64,000 bases of DNA from Parastagonospora avenae f. sp. tritici 18332-5. Taxonomy: Eukaryota > Ascomycota > Dothideomycetes > Pleosporales > Phaeosphaeriaceae. Position 1 is the stretch's first letter. Every line of letters begins with the position of its first letter. Shown here piece by piece: positions 32,860 to 44,415 of this stretch. Location of the stretch: contig JAFJTR010000103.1 in NCBI GenBank assembly GCA_022559985.1, positions 33,220 through 97,219 on the forward strand. Reading direction: 5' to 3'. The notes under the pieces were generated by a model, which made no database searches, was not told the DNA's origin, and saw nothing but the letters and a program-made list of their open reading frames with translations. Both the position numbers and the translations under genes were made by a program.

Positions 32860-34482
32860 CGTGAAGTATTAGTCGGATTCAGGTGGGTCGGATCTGAAGA
32901 TGCCTGTGCTGGTCACTTTGAATGACCTGGGAGACTACAAAGTACCTATGGCCACGCGTCGCCGATTTATACTTCAGCACTCTTCACATGGCGTCCCTCT
33001 CATTTGAAGAGGAAAATCCCGAGGTGTTTCCGAACGTACGGATCATGTTCGCGTGCGAAGTCGATCACTCGTCGTGACCTTGCACGGCTAGGTGCAGTAG
33101 TCGACGCACCCGCTCTTCGCCACAAACTCTAAGATTCAAACTAGGAACAGCGATTCCTAAAACTATCTACTGAAAAACAAACCTTTGGCGAGCTCTTCAC
33201 ACGGTTTACATATCTTAACTGTAAGAGCTTGTTCCTCTTGCAAACGACAAGATAGCCTGCGGATTATTTCCCAGTCCTGCATCAGATCAAATAAAATGCC
33301 GTGGGCTAGCTTGCTGTCAAATGTCACTGTCAAACCGTCTAAACCTTCCCGAGCTATCGTACTCTCCAAGGTTGAGGTACCTAAGAAGTAGACTTAAACA
33401 ATAATGATCTTCACTACACGATCATAAACCTCGGAGATCAACTAGCCTCTTTCCATAATTGTGTGAAACTCCGACGAATGAGGTGGTGGTTGAGAGGGGT
33501 TTGCGGGGCCCCGCCTTTCACGAGCCCTGTCGTTTCACGAGCGTCCTCGGCTTTAGCACAGAACTTTGTTCCTGCGCTTGAACAGATCCGACATATGTTG
33601 TGCACTTCGTGGCATCGCTATCCATAGAATGTTGTTGCACAATTTCTTTTTGCAATGCGTGCATCCTAATTAGCTAAGTGACTATGAAATGTCGATATAT
33701 CCCGTTTTTATCTGTCTAAACCTTGGTTGCGACAAGTGCACTCGTACCATAATTACGACAGGCAAGTCATGTACACCCAACAGATAGAGAAGAGGTGAAT
33801 TTTGATTGCATAGACTATCAGAATTCACACCAGCAATAGTGCACTTCACGAGAAATGCAGGTGCATTCGAGTCCGCTAAGGATCCTCGGGACTCCATCAG
33901 CCCACTCGGGGCGGGATGGACTCCGAACCTAAACCTACCCAAAACTTTATAGCGGAGAGCAGAGTAACATCTTGAGAGAGAAAAGTAGCATTATTTCTTC
34001 TCCTTTTTCAGGCCTTCTGCTTTGAGACCAATGATTTATCCAGAGATCAAACCTGCTGCCCACCCGACCACAAATGTAGCACACAGAGACCGGTCTCTAG
34101 ATCATATTAAGATTGCCTCAACCGGCTACAATTCCTCGTGACAATGAGCGGTCGTGATAGATCCGGCGACGCGACATTTTTTTAGCCTCAGTCATCTTCT
34201 CAAAAGGTGCTGAAGCAGTGTTCCCAAGCAGTGTTTCCAAGTATGACTGCTGGGCAGCTCCTTCCTGCAAAATGTGGACTCAATCTTCTTACGTGCGACC
34301 CCAGTTCTAATTGATCACCATGGGAGCTACATAGTTCTTTTATTTGTTCTGTCGCTTACTACAGGTGTGTAAACCAGCAAGGATACTCTGCCGATGGCTG
34401 ATGACAAGGTTCGGCAGGTCTTGCACTTCTTCTACTACTTTGCTCTCCAGATCCATCTCAGCTCAAGTCGACATATACAAAT
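32860..34482. other. Long intergenic stretch
   Basis: 1.6 kb with no convincing gene on either strand. Frames are below 90 codons without family features. The left 150 bp would be the promoter of the HsbA-like gene, with a TATA-like TTTATACTTC near 32966. Confidence 0.5.
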
Positions 34483-35098
34483 ATGAGATTCTGGCTCGGA
34501 ATCCACAGCGCAACGGTCATCAGCGCGAGCTTCGCTCTTTTGAACGCCACACCCAGACTTCTCAACCGAAGTCCAGATTGCCTTTTCTGGCCTGAACAAC
34601 GTTCCGGGCTCGTCGTGGACTCCGCAGAAGACTCCACAGTAAATGGCTTACCAGCTCAGCCATACAACATCATCTTTCCATCAAGAGTGGACTCGCTATT
34701 AGCCATCGACCTCCGTGCATCGCGACGCATCGAAAAGGCAACGTACGCCTGTGAAGCGGGGCAGGTAACTCTCGCTTCGCCCACCAGCAAGAAACTTGCG
34801 ATTTGCCAGGATCGCGCAAATGGCCACATCCTGAACGACGCACCTGTGGAAAAGGTCCTGGTCCCAGAGTTGTATGCGCACATTGTAGACGGTGTGGATG
34901 TCGACGGCGTCTATCTCGGAGTAAAAAACCAAACCACGTAGAGATTCAAGTACACTCCTGCAATTTGTGACGCAAATGCAACTTCATCTACGAGACACTA
35001 CTATAAAGCCAAGCTTCTCGGTCTACCAGAAGGTAAATGGGACACTGCGGGTTACGAAGTCGAGTTTCGAGGGTATCTGAAAGTGGTCAGCTGGCTTT
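34483..35098 (+). pseudogene. Secreted protein gene with an in-frame TAG
   Basis: The first 152 codons begin with a signal-peptide-like segment (MRFWLGIHSATVISASFALL) and end at TAG (34939-34941). The same frame then stays open for 52 further codons, with cysteine, aromatic and glycine-rich protein-like sequence (LLGLPEGKWDTAGYEVEFRG) before a TGA at 35096-35098. Read across the TAG, the protein would be about 204 residues. An intron removing it would be only 24 bp, too short. I therefore read it as CAG-to-TAG damage or natural truncation. No family recognised; small secreted proteins of this kind are sometimes effectors, but nothing here shows that. Confidence 0.5.
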
Positions 35099-35637
35099 GA
35101 CAATGGAGTTGTTGGTATTTTGGCATGTGCTGGGAGTTTCCAGGTTGAGTCGATGAAGACAAGGAGCTTGATAGAGACGCAGATCTTGTCGGAACTTAGA
35201 ATCTCATTGGATGCGCAGTACTTGCTGTACGCTCTTTCCTATCGCAGACTGTTGAAGTCGCGCTTCAGTCATAAGTCGAATGTTCCAATGAGCACGCCTT
35301 TTGACGTGGGGCATCCTTCGCTGAGTTTTGAATAGGTACTCTCACCTCGGTCCTATATTTCCATCTGCAGTACCTCCATGCGCCTGATAATGAAGAATAC
35401 AAATGTCAGATTGCGTGAGCTGTGCCGCGTGAGTACATGAAGGCGATGTGACGTTCGCGGTTGCAATGATCGGCGCCCCACCTTGCAACGCCCTGGAACG
35501 CCCTGCAAGAACGTTGCGAAGTCTCCTCGAAGACGCCCTCTTCCTTTTTATCACTCAACATCAGTCGAATATACCGAATTCCAAGGCTGTCGTTCATCGA
35601 AAGCTAGCTGTTTCTACATAGTGTGTCGGGAAACGCG
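35099..35637. other. Intergenic sequence
   Basis: No gene seen; the right side is the promoter of the peroxiredoxin-like gene. Confidence 0.5.
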
Positions 35638-36426
35638 ATGGCAGCTGAATCGGACAAGTCTGAGGCGCGCGCTCTTCCGACACCCGATGAGTTGGCACAG
35701 GCACTCGAAGTTGAAGTGTACGACAACGGGGGCAAAAGCACGCCGCTTTGCGAACTGACCAAAGGTCGACGTACTGCACTGATATTTATCCGGCATTTTT
35801 GTAAGCAGTTTGGTATCTAGAACGGTTTGTTGCCAGCACTCACATGTCAAGGGTGCGTAAACTGTGCTCACTATCTGCGGCATTTCAGCGAGGCTGTCCC
35901 GCCTTCAGATCTGCCCGCAAACACACAAGGTATAAGTTTTCCTTGTGGTTACCGAACCAAGCTGAGGTTGGCCACAGTTCTTGTCATCGGTTGCGGTTCA
36001 TACCAGCCTATCGACAACTGGGTGGCCGCAGCCTCATCCAAGTATCCCGTATACACAGACCCCTCGAACAAGTTGTATACTTTGTTCAAGTTCAAGTCGA
36101 ACCTCTCGCAAGGCGATGGTAGCGAGCCGCGCGACTACATGCGCGGTGCAGGCGGTCCTGTGGCAAGATGGTTCAGTGGCGTCACGGCTGCCTTAGGCAG
36201 TCTGCAGAATCTGCCACATGTCGGGCCAAAGTCGCAGAATGGTGGTGAAGTTATAATTTCTGCTGGTGAGTTCGAACCGCAAGCTTTTCATATATCGATG
36301 CTCATGATTTGTGCAGAGGGCGAATGCGAATTCATCAACCGCATGCAGACTACGGTGGATCATATCAATGTCTCCGAGCTCGCAACTCTGCTCGGTGCGA
36401 GTAAGCATGAGAATGCTGCAGAGTAA
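35638..36426 (+). CDS. Peroxiredoxin-like (AhpC/TSA-type) protein
   Basis: Three exons (35638-35800, 35852-35929, 35978-36426), 229 residues. It is the PRXL2/AAED1-like branch of the thioredoxin fold: GRRTALIFIRHF leads, across the first intron, into WCVNCAHYLRHF with a C-x-x-C pair, then LVIGCGSYQPIDNW and KYPVYTDPSNKLYTLFKF, the conserved D-P-x-x-x-L-Y block. The final strand is FHISMLMICAEGECEFINRM. The family is presumed to reduce peroxides or act as a thiol-disulfide antioxidant in the cytosol; no signal peptide is present. The first intron was chosen because only this acceptor (CAAG, 35851) rebuilds the CxxC block. Confidence 0.85.
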
Positions 36427-38074
36427 GCAGCTTTGGAAAAGAAGAGAGACTAGAAATACAATGCATGCAAGGTTCGATGGATAGTCTAGCTTGATGGTTT
36501 CATGCGCACAAGCCAGTTGCCAAATAGTCGCGATAGCTTATCAATCTCGTTCCATACCTGGGTGCTTGCTGAGTTCTTCGATGAAAAAGTTTCTCCATTT
36601 TTCGATCTGGCATTTCAGCAAGCTTAAAAGTACCATGTCGTGATGTGCCTCTGTTGGTAGCATATGGTCTGCTTTCGAATCGCACATGGCTCATATGACG
36701 GGAAAGAAACCCGTTTTTGTAATCCAGATCACAGTCCTAAGAATGAACACTGGGCCTCGGTGTATACAAACTTCGATGAGGGCAGTCTCGTGTCTGTCGT
36801 GCGAGCATGAACCTGTGGCTTGAAGCGACCCAATACATGTACGATTTCGGTCACCGAAGCCCCTGCCGCATGTGCGCCATAGCGAACATGTTCTGTGGCA
36901 GGGGTCGATGCTCAAGCCTCTGCAGTTCAACGCATAAGACACATTTGCCAAAGCTTGGAAGGTGGATGTTGATGTGCAAGGTGGGGCTGGGGAAGGGGGC
37001 TAGGTTCTAAGTTAGCGGCCCGCTTTTGGTCCGCTTTTTGGCCCCCGAATGTAGACCACACCACTCCACCGATCATCAATCCTGCAATCTGACATACCCT
37101 CTCGGCGCTTTCAGACTTCGCGGGCGCAATCATTGTAGCTTCCCGGGCAGTACAGTTCCCAACGAGGGCTTCATCACTGCGCAGAAGTTCTTTTACATGA
37201 CCCAATCACGAGGACCATATCACAAATGTATCCTGTTCCGACGAAGATATCGAATCTCGAAGTTGCCGAGACCCGCGAGATGGTTTTTAGGATTGCTCAC
37301 AACCTCGATATGTCCGAAAACTTGTACTCCACGAAGGCATGGCTGCCGCAGGACCTTTTCTAAGGTTCGCTGCATGTGCGTGATACACCGACAAATTTCG
37401 CAGCAGCTCTACTGGGCGCGCTCGACCTGCGACCTTCCCGCTTATCTCGTGTGCTGACGGTAGAAAATGTGGGCTGCATGGATGAGATCGCCATAATGTT
37501 ACGGAGTGCTTAACTCCGTACTCTTCTCCCGTGTACCGAACCATGCGGATGCTGACCGTGGGTCCACTTGTCCAATGCTGCAACCACAATAAAATGGATT
37601 AAAGATCCGACCGCACGAACATGGGTGCTGATTCCGATGCTGGGGAGGAGCTGTTGCACTCTATAACCATAACTACATGTATCTTTCCCAACAATGAGAT
37701 GTAACGTAAGACGAGCGCCTAACAGCACTTGAAGCTCATACCGACGTATTGCATACCGGCATAAGTCCCATTGGGCATGCTGCACAGCATTTGTGCCATG
37801 CTGTCAGCCTTCGAACGTCGAATAAATGTTTGGCCATCAGCATGCCGTGTAACCACTTGCTTACCGTTACACAAGCTACCAGGTATTTATGATGCGGGGC
37901 CCGGAACAGAATCAGCTGACTTTGGTCTTTGCCTACCTCTCATCCCAATCGCCTTCTCTACCAGACCAGCGTCTATTGAAGGACAAGACAAGTCAAGTCC
38001 TCCGATCAAGCTTTGTGGAACTTGGAAACCTCACACTTGAGCGCGAAAACGCCTAACTTCAACTGTTGTGTCAA
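36427..38074. other. Long intergenic stretch
   Basis: 1.65 kb without a gene I can support. Frames of up to 143 codons exist on the plus strand (37026-37457), but their composition is arbitrary. Confidence 0.5.
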
Positions 38075-39397
38075 ATGTCAGACACAGCAGTACCCATGGC
38101 AAAACAGGCTTCTTTGGTGACGGAAGGGTTGATCGTCGTTTCCGTCATCTTTCCCCTTCTATCGCTCGCATCCATGCTACTGAGATTCAGAGCGAGGCAA
38201 GTCTCGAAGCAGAAGTTTGGAGGAGATGATTGGTGGATCATCATCTCTTGGGTATGTTTCCTTCAGTGCGAGAATGACCAAGGTTGAGGTTCACACATAC
38301 AGGTGACTACTTTCGCCCTCAGTGTGCATGTATGGGTGTTCGCTCCCATGATTGGTATCAATGAAGCAAAAACCACCCCATTCGCGATCATGAAATCACT
38401 CCAGGTATGAAACTTGTGGATACCTAAGCCCCATAGAATATACTGACGATCCATAATCAGTGCCTGTTTCTTGCCAGCGCAATCGTCCAGATCCCGCTTT
38501 CCGCCGTTAAGATATCCATCTTGCTTTTCTACAGACGGATCTTCAACGTAGGAATGTTCATGAAAGTGATCTCTGGTGTTATCGCGCTTGTTGCATGCTG
38601 GGGCATCATCGTCTTCTTCTGCATGCTGTTCCTGTACAATCCAGTGGATGCAGCCTGGAGCGCGAGCGTAGGAAAACCACGATTTGATCCAGCGATGCTC
38701 GGGTACGGTCAGGTTGGCTCTAGCATAGCGCTCGATGTTTTGGTGCTTTGCCTGCCAATTCCACTCATCTACAGACTACATCTGGATAGGAAGAGGAAGA
38801 TTGCGGTTATGCTCATCTTCTGGCTCGGTGCATTGTAAGTGACCGTCAAACCTCACTTGGAGTAAGAAATCTCTGACATAAGACAGTTGCGTCGTTGCTG
38901 CCATTGTGCGATTCATCTTGCTGCATCAGACCTTGAACGCGGTGCTTAGTTCGGCTGGTAACAGCGCAGTTTGTAAGTATGCCCTTGGACAGTAGCCAGA
39001 AATCACTGAACTAAGGCATATAGATTTGCAATCAAAAAACTTCATCTTCATGCTCATCGAACCGAACTGCTCCGTCATCGCGGCATGTCTACCCTGTTAT
39101 GGACCGCTGTTGCGAAATGGACGGTCGCAAATGTCGCTTGTCCACAGCGTACGATCGCTATTCTCGTTGCGCAGCCAGGCGAGCAGTGTCAACGGCGAAT
39201 ATGGGCGATATGCCAGCAAAGGCGATGGATCAGTCGATGCACGCTCTGCGACCGACTCTCACCTTGAACTTAAGGCCTACGATGGTCAGTCCACTGCTGT
39301 CGTCGAGCGCTATTCGCAGCAGTTGGATGCTGAGAGGGGTGAATCACATGCCGGTGCCATCAACGTCACGAGCGACGTCCGTGTCGTACGCAGCTAG
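38075..39397 (+). CDS. Rhodopsin-domain (PTH11-related) membrane protein
   Basis: Five exons (38075-38251, 38303-38404, 38461-38834, 38887-38972, 39024-39397), 370 residues. Seven hydrophobic helices in the pattern of the fungal rhodopsin-domain family: first helix EGLIVVSVIFPLLSLASMLL, then KFGGDDWWIIISW, AVKISILLFYRRIF, GYGQVGSSIALDVLVLCLPI and, near the end of the core, EPNCSVIAACLPCYGPLL. The C-terminal 100 residues are a hydrophilic serine-rich tail. Members include Pth11-like surface sensors and cluster-encoded integral membrane proteins. No CFEM domain is present. The function of this copy is unknown. Every splice uses GT-AG and the frame closes. Confidence 0.88.
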
Positions 39398-39983
39398 AAT
39401 GATGCTGCGAGTGGACGGGCAGTGTGCAGGAGGAATCAGAGTGTTGATAGTGGCAGTTGTTACTTGCGAATGACACGCTAAACCCAATGAGATGGGTGAA
39501 TGAGTCGAAGACACTAGTCACAGCCAACACAGTGAAGGACGTCTTTAGACTGTTTAATTACGTTCACTTGCGAGATTCGAGTCGATGTATTTTGGTCAGT
39601 CCCTCAAGTACCTAGGTAAGCACCATTGGCCGCTCATTCCAGTGAGTCTGGCACGAAATTCCGCACTGCCCTTTCTTGTGCTACATCAACCGGGTAAAGT
39701 GAGCACATGCGCACGCACGCTGCACCACACTCTATGCGCTGCTTACCTACCTATACTTTCACTTCTCGGACCCCGAGCGGGATCTCCTGCAGTAGCCGTG
39801 ATTTCCTTGTTGTGAGGGGCTGCTGACTTGCCAAACGGTACGGGTAGGCAGTGGACCCTGCGCCGCCCACGCCGCATGAGCCACACGCGCTCTCTTTTCT
39901 ATTGAAAGCCTCACCCACCGCCGACTTTTGCTACTTATTTCCTCATTCTGAACTGTAATCTCCCACAGCAGCATCTAGCCATC
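39398..39983. other. Intergenic sequence, promoter of the GST gene
   Basis: No gene seen. A pyrimidine-rich stretch precedes the glutathione transferase start. Confidence 0.5.
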
Positions 39984-40824
39984 ATGCAGCCCATCAAAGT
40001 TCACGTCATTCGTAAGAATCGCACTTAAACCGCGAGCATTGAAGTGTGCTGACTCTTCGCTAGCTGCGGGCCCGAATCCGTGGAAGCCTATTCTGGTTCT
40101 TGAGGAGCTTAGTGTGCCATATGAGATCAAATCCTTTGGCTTTGAGGTTGTCAAGCAGAAGCCTTTCACTGACATCAACCCCAACGGTCGTGCTCCCGGT
40201 ATGTCATAGTCAATTTAACTAGCTTCCGGCTCACTCTAATTACCTACTATAGCTATTGAAGACCCGAATACCGGCATTACTCTCTGGGAGACTGGCGCGA
40301 TCATCCAGTACATCATCGAGCAGTATGACACCAAGCACGTGCTCAGCTATGACACTCTGAAGGAGAAGCATCTCTGCAACCAATGGCTCGCTTTCCAGAT
40401 AAGCGGTCAAGGTCCTTACTTCGGCCAGGCGGGCTGGTTCAATGTTCTCCACCCCGAGAAGCTCCCATCGGCCATCACCCGCTACAACGACGAGCTGAAG
40501 CGCATCTTGGGGGTTCTCGACGGCGCTCTCGCTGGCAAACAGTGGCTTGTAGGCGATAAAATGACTTACGCCGATCTCTCTTTCGTAACCTGGAATGATC
40601 GCATTGATAGCCTGATCATGTGCGCGCCCGACAAGAAGTTCGAAGGCTTTCCCAACGTGCAGGCGTGGCACGAGCGTATGACGGGTCGAGATGCGTGGAA
40701 GAACATCATGAAGAAGCGGGATCAGCTGATGGACGATCAGGGCTTGCAGCCGAATGGTATGCCCAAAGGCATCAACTCTTTCGAGGAGTACGAGGCGATG
40801 ATCAAGGCGAACTCTAAGGGCTAG
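39984..40824 (+). CDS. Glutathione S-transferase (Ure2/GTT-like)
   Basis: Three exons (39984-40011, 40064-40198, 40253-40824), 244 residues. The N-terminal thioredoxin-fold half contains AGPNPWKPILVLEELSVPYE and, before the second intron, DINPNGRAPAIEDP, with the usual cis-proline; then GITLWETGAIIQYIIEQYD including the ET/S-glutathione-binding turn. The C-terminal helical domain has QWLAFQISGQGPYFGQAGWF and KMTYADLSFVTWNDR. The family conjugates glutathione to electrophiles; fungal cluster-associated copies also act in thiolation or isomerisation. It is 5 kb from the nearest P450, so a cluster role is only possible. Confidence 0.92.
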
Positions 40825-41359
40825 GAGTGGCGGCTACTTCGAGTGCGCCATGATGACACCTGCGCATATGATCTTCACAGGATGGTAAAATATGTATCAC
40901 CATATCATCTTGACACGCCTTTCAGGAACAGAATCCGAACAAGGAGTGCGAATGTATGTGGGGCTTCAAAACCAGTCATTCGAGCAGCGGACAGTGAGTC
41001 TATCCGCAAAAATGTCAAAAAATGATGATTTTATCACCTTTTCACAGTGTGCGATGCAAATGTATAATGCATGGTTTTCTTAGTAAGCGGCGCCGTGCAT
41101 CCTATTCATGTGAAGTCCGTTCATCACGTTGTTTAGAGTTTCGACATATCTCTAAGCTCGCTCACCGACGCCAGTGCGACGTATAGTAAGGCTGTGAGTT
41201 TCCGGCAGTGCGTATGGCTGGGAGGGGAGCCCAATTCACAGCCCGAATTTTCATTCATCGTTCACCGGGTTATACGAAGCCTGCATCGAAAAGGTGCGCC
41301 TAGTCGTCCAAGGCGTTGTGAGAGGCTAGTGGACCGCGCCGCACGCGCAAGGGTCAGCC
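40825..41359. other. Intergenic sequence
   Basis: No gene seen; ends at the target-site duplication CAGCC of solo LTR copy B. Confidence 0.5.
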
Positions 41360-41565
41360 TGTTGGGAGGGCTTCGCACTAGTGCGAAAGGAACTAGCGAT
41401 AACTACAAATGCATTTTTGGTACGATGATTGGGTTGGATTGATTGTGAAGGAGGAGAGCTACAGAAGAGATGGGCTCAGGGGTTCTGGTCTGAGCGCTGC
41501 TCAGGCGCCGCGATCCGTGCGTCTGATCGCATAGCTGAGATATTGAGAACATCTATGATCCGATA
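41360..41565 (+). mobile_element. Copia-type solo LTR, copy B
   Basis: A 206 bp relative of copies A and C, starting TGTTGG and ending CCGATA (a C-to-T change from CCGACA). It is flanked by the perfect 5 bp repeat CAGCC (41355-41359 and 41566-41570). It shares the block GGCTCAGGGGTTCTGGTCTG with copy A. More diverged and about 30 bp shorter than copy A, so older. Confidence 0.85.
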
Positions 41566-42216
41566 CAGCCTGTAGTAACGGGGATTGATCACGTTGGATT
41601 GTAGGTCCGGTAAGCACGCGTTTGATTGTTCCAGGACGTTCTGAATCTTTTCCCGCCCAATCCCAGGACTTACTATGGTGGCCGTTTATTCGACATGCTG
41701 CGGCTGTCAGTGACGCAGGTCAGACTGCATCTGGTCGGTAATAGTATGCGTACGCTTACATAGTGCGAAGAAGATACACGACGAACAGTATCAAATTCAA
41801 CTTACCATTGCCGCGTACGTGTACTTATTTTGCCTGTCTTCATCTTCCCTTGTTTAAACGCGAATTTCCGAAGGCAGGTTTGATTCAATCTATCCGTCTT
41901 TGTACTTGAAACTGTTATCATGTTACCGTCCGTCCCCGAGCTAGCCATCCTGCCGCAGATATTCCTGATTACCGGAATTCTTCTCATTGTCGCCACATGA
42001 GTTATCGTCACCATACGCATAGTCGCGAACTCGCTTTGCACTAAGAAAGTAATCACAAATGATTGTTAGATATCACTCGCATGCTCAACCCCGACAAGGC
42101 ACCAATAAAGTGCCAAGATCTTCAGATCTGGCTCTCATAGCCTTGATCTTCCTTGCTGGCAGCTTCGTGACCACTTAAAGACTCCTGCTAGATGCGTTTC
42201 TGCTAGGCTCGGTATC
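41566..42216. other. Sequence between two inverted solo LTRs
   Basis: No gene seen. The flanking solo LTRs B and C are in opposite orientation and have different target-site duplications, so they are separate insertions. Confidence 0.5.
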
Positions 42217-42446
42217 TGTCGGATCACAAGTATTGTCAATATCTCAACTACGCGATCAGGCGCACTGATCTCGGTCACGCGGTCAGACGCGCTGATCGCG
42301 GCGTCCGAGCAGCGCTCAGACCAGAACCCCTGAGTCTATCTCTTCTCTAGTTCTCCTCCCCAATCAAGTCAACAACAATCACCGAACAGGATGCATTCCT
42401 ACTTATCGTTAATTCCTTTCAGCACTAGTGCGAAGCCCTACCAACG
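42217..42446 (-). mobile_element. Copia-type solo LTR, copy C
   Basis: A 230 bp copy in minus orientation, ending TGTCGG on the plus strand and beginning CGTTGG on the minus strand (first base changed from TGTTGG). The perfect 5 bp repeat GTATC flanks it (42212-42216 and 42447-42451). It matches copy A closely for nearly the full length. Confidence 0.88.
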
Positions 42447-42592
42447 GTATCCTCAATTTACATGATAAACGCAGTCAGCCTTCCAAAACCGCAGCGCGAC
42501 CATGTTAAGCTTATCGAGGGTACATCCTAGGACTTTTGCCCGGCCTCAAACGAGGCTGATGTTTCTTCTAGTATGCTATCGGTATAGATTTC

Positions 42593-43360
42593 GTTACGGG
42601 TGCTGCTATGTGGACTTCCAAAGCCCCTATCCTGCTTTATTTCATACGGCTGTTCGATGTAGACGAGACACTCCGGTTCACATGCTACGCCGTCCTCTTT
42701 ATTATAGCTATAGATTACTTGCTAAGCTCGATTATACTCAATTCTCTTTGTTTGGCGGAGGCAATTGACTTCACCACCCCTTCGGCTTTGATGGATTTCG
42801 TGGTATTTTACAGGAGACTAGTGAATGCTTGGGCAGCCCTCGGGTAGTTTCTCTTGCGACGGGTCTAATTGTCTTGGTACTGCCTGTACCCTTCCTGCAA
42901 CTTCTCATGAGCAAGAAGGTTGGTTTGATAGCTGTTTTCCTCATAGGCATATTGTGAGTCCTCAACCATAAGACTTAGGCCGTTTCGGCTGATGTATAAC
43001 CAGTCCATCGCTGCAAGCGCGGTTACGTTGTGTTACAAAGTCAAGGCTATCCTAGGAACGTCATCGGAGAGTACGATCGCACTGGCACGCGACGATAGTT
43101 AGTTGCGCTCTAGGAATGTACTGTTTCGGGAGGACTTTGCGAAGTCTGCGATGTATGCAATAACGGATACAGCCTTCTCGGGCACCTTAATTAAATCTCA
43201 TTGCAGAGGTTCTTTTAAAGCAGATCCGAAAGCCAACGCCATCAAGAAGGGCACGTAGTATGCTGTTGTCGAGGAACATGTTGGTTCGACGAAGAGCGCG
43301 CAGTTCAGAGATATGGGCGCCCATTGTAGCATGTATGATCTGGAAGCTAATCGTACTTGA
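42593..43360 (+). pseudogene. Rhodopsin-domain protein relic, 5' end missing
   Basis: The plus strand reads VTGAAMWTSKAPILLYFIRL, the third-helix region of the fungal rhodopsin-domain family, then a helix with CYAVLFIIAIDYLLSSIILN. A frame change near 42845 leads to SLATGLIVLVLPVPFLQLLM and KKVGLIAVFLIGI, followed by an intron-like GTGAGT and SIAASAVTL. The tail to 43360 contains at least two in-frame stops. The first two helices are absent; solo LTR C lies 147 bp upstream. It is not a copy of the intact gene at 38075, whose sequence differs throughout. Confidence 0.7.
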
Positions 43361-43511
43361 AACTTGTGTTGTGCATTAAATCTGCCAAGAAATCAAGGCT
43401 ACATATCTATACATGATCGAATTGACGCCTCATTACCAAAACCTCAAAATAAGGCAGATACCCAAAGTGCCTGTTCAATATTGCCACTGTAACATGCCTG
43501 TAAATTGAGTA

Positions 43512-44415
43512 TTACTGCAACATTGATCTGCATCTCTGGAAGACTAAGCTAAAAACCCCAACAGCAAAGGCTCCGAGCACAGCCTTCTTCGCAAACCTCT
43601 TCGCGACATGCTTAAAGAAAAAGTTCTGCTTCCGCCTTACTCTCTCTACGTGCTCGGCTCTGTTGTTCTTCATCGGGAAGGATGAGTCGGGAACCTCACG
43701 GCCAAGGAACTGACATAGTGGCTCCCAGCCATCCTCCAATCGAAATTCGAGTAGTCGCTGTGCAGGTACCGCAGCCCTAACTTCAGTATAGTGCTGCCTG
43801 TACCGATCCTTGGCAACACGGCGCATTTCATCCGCATTCCTGACACCGTAGTACCCCAGCATAATTTTGCGAATTGCCTTGCCGCCATTGAGACCATAGA
43901 GGGGACCAAGAATATTGATGATCAAATCGGCGCGCAGTCCCCAAGTTGTGCTGAAGATAGCCTCTTCCATGCTCTTGTACCACTCGTCGATGTCGCGCTC
44001 TACCAGAATGATCTTTGTCTCAGGGTAGGCCTCAATAAGTTGTGTGGCGAAGAATGACGCCATGTCGGTCACGGCTTCGTACGGGCCAAAGATGACGTCC
44101 CAGTCATCGCGCGTAAAAGGCCTTCCTGTGTAGCTTGGCAGCGCGGGGAAGAAAGAGTCGCTGGCTTTGCCGAACAGTTCCCACTCCAGTGGCGAGCTGA
44201 TAGCTTGGATGCCATGGTGTACACCTTGGTATCCCAATATCTCAAGGGCTTGAGCTATCGATGCTGAGCCTAATTTTTGCGCCCGAAGTTGTCAGTCGGA
44301 CACTGGAGAAGTACGAAGCCAATGATGTTGTGAACTCACCTGTACGCGTCATTCCCAACGACAACACCTTCCTCTCACGTTTTGGGCAGTCTGCGGTTGA
44401 AGCTGGTGCCGCCAT
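43512..44415 (-). CDS. Sulfotransferase-like P-loop protein
   Basis: Two exons, 44415-44340 and 44269-43512; 277 residues. The splice rebuilds LSLGMTRTGSASIAQALEIL, the 5'-phosphosulfate-binding P-loop of the fungal Sulfotransfer_4-type family. Later blocks typical of the group are DDWDVIFGPYEAVTDMASFF, YPETKIILVERDIDEWYKSM and FRLEDGWEPLCQFLGREVPD. A basic stretch and one hydrophobic helix (KKAVLGAFAVGVFSLVF) end the protein, so it may be tail-anchored. Activity in this family is mostly untested; several members lie in secondary-metabolite clusters, which makes it a possible left-edge member here, 1.5 kb from the first P450. Confidence 0.85.

Noticed and set aside
37026..37457. 143-codon plus-strand frame
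   Set aside because: Composition is arbitrary, no start context, no family features; opposite-strand frames of similar length overlap it.
41360..42446. Solo LTRs B and C as the inverted ends of one large element
   Set aside because: Each has its own perfect and different 5 bp target duplication, so they are separate insertions and not termini of a single element.
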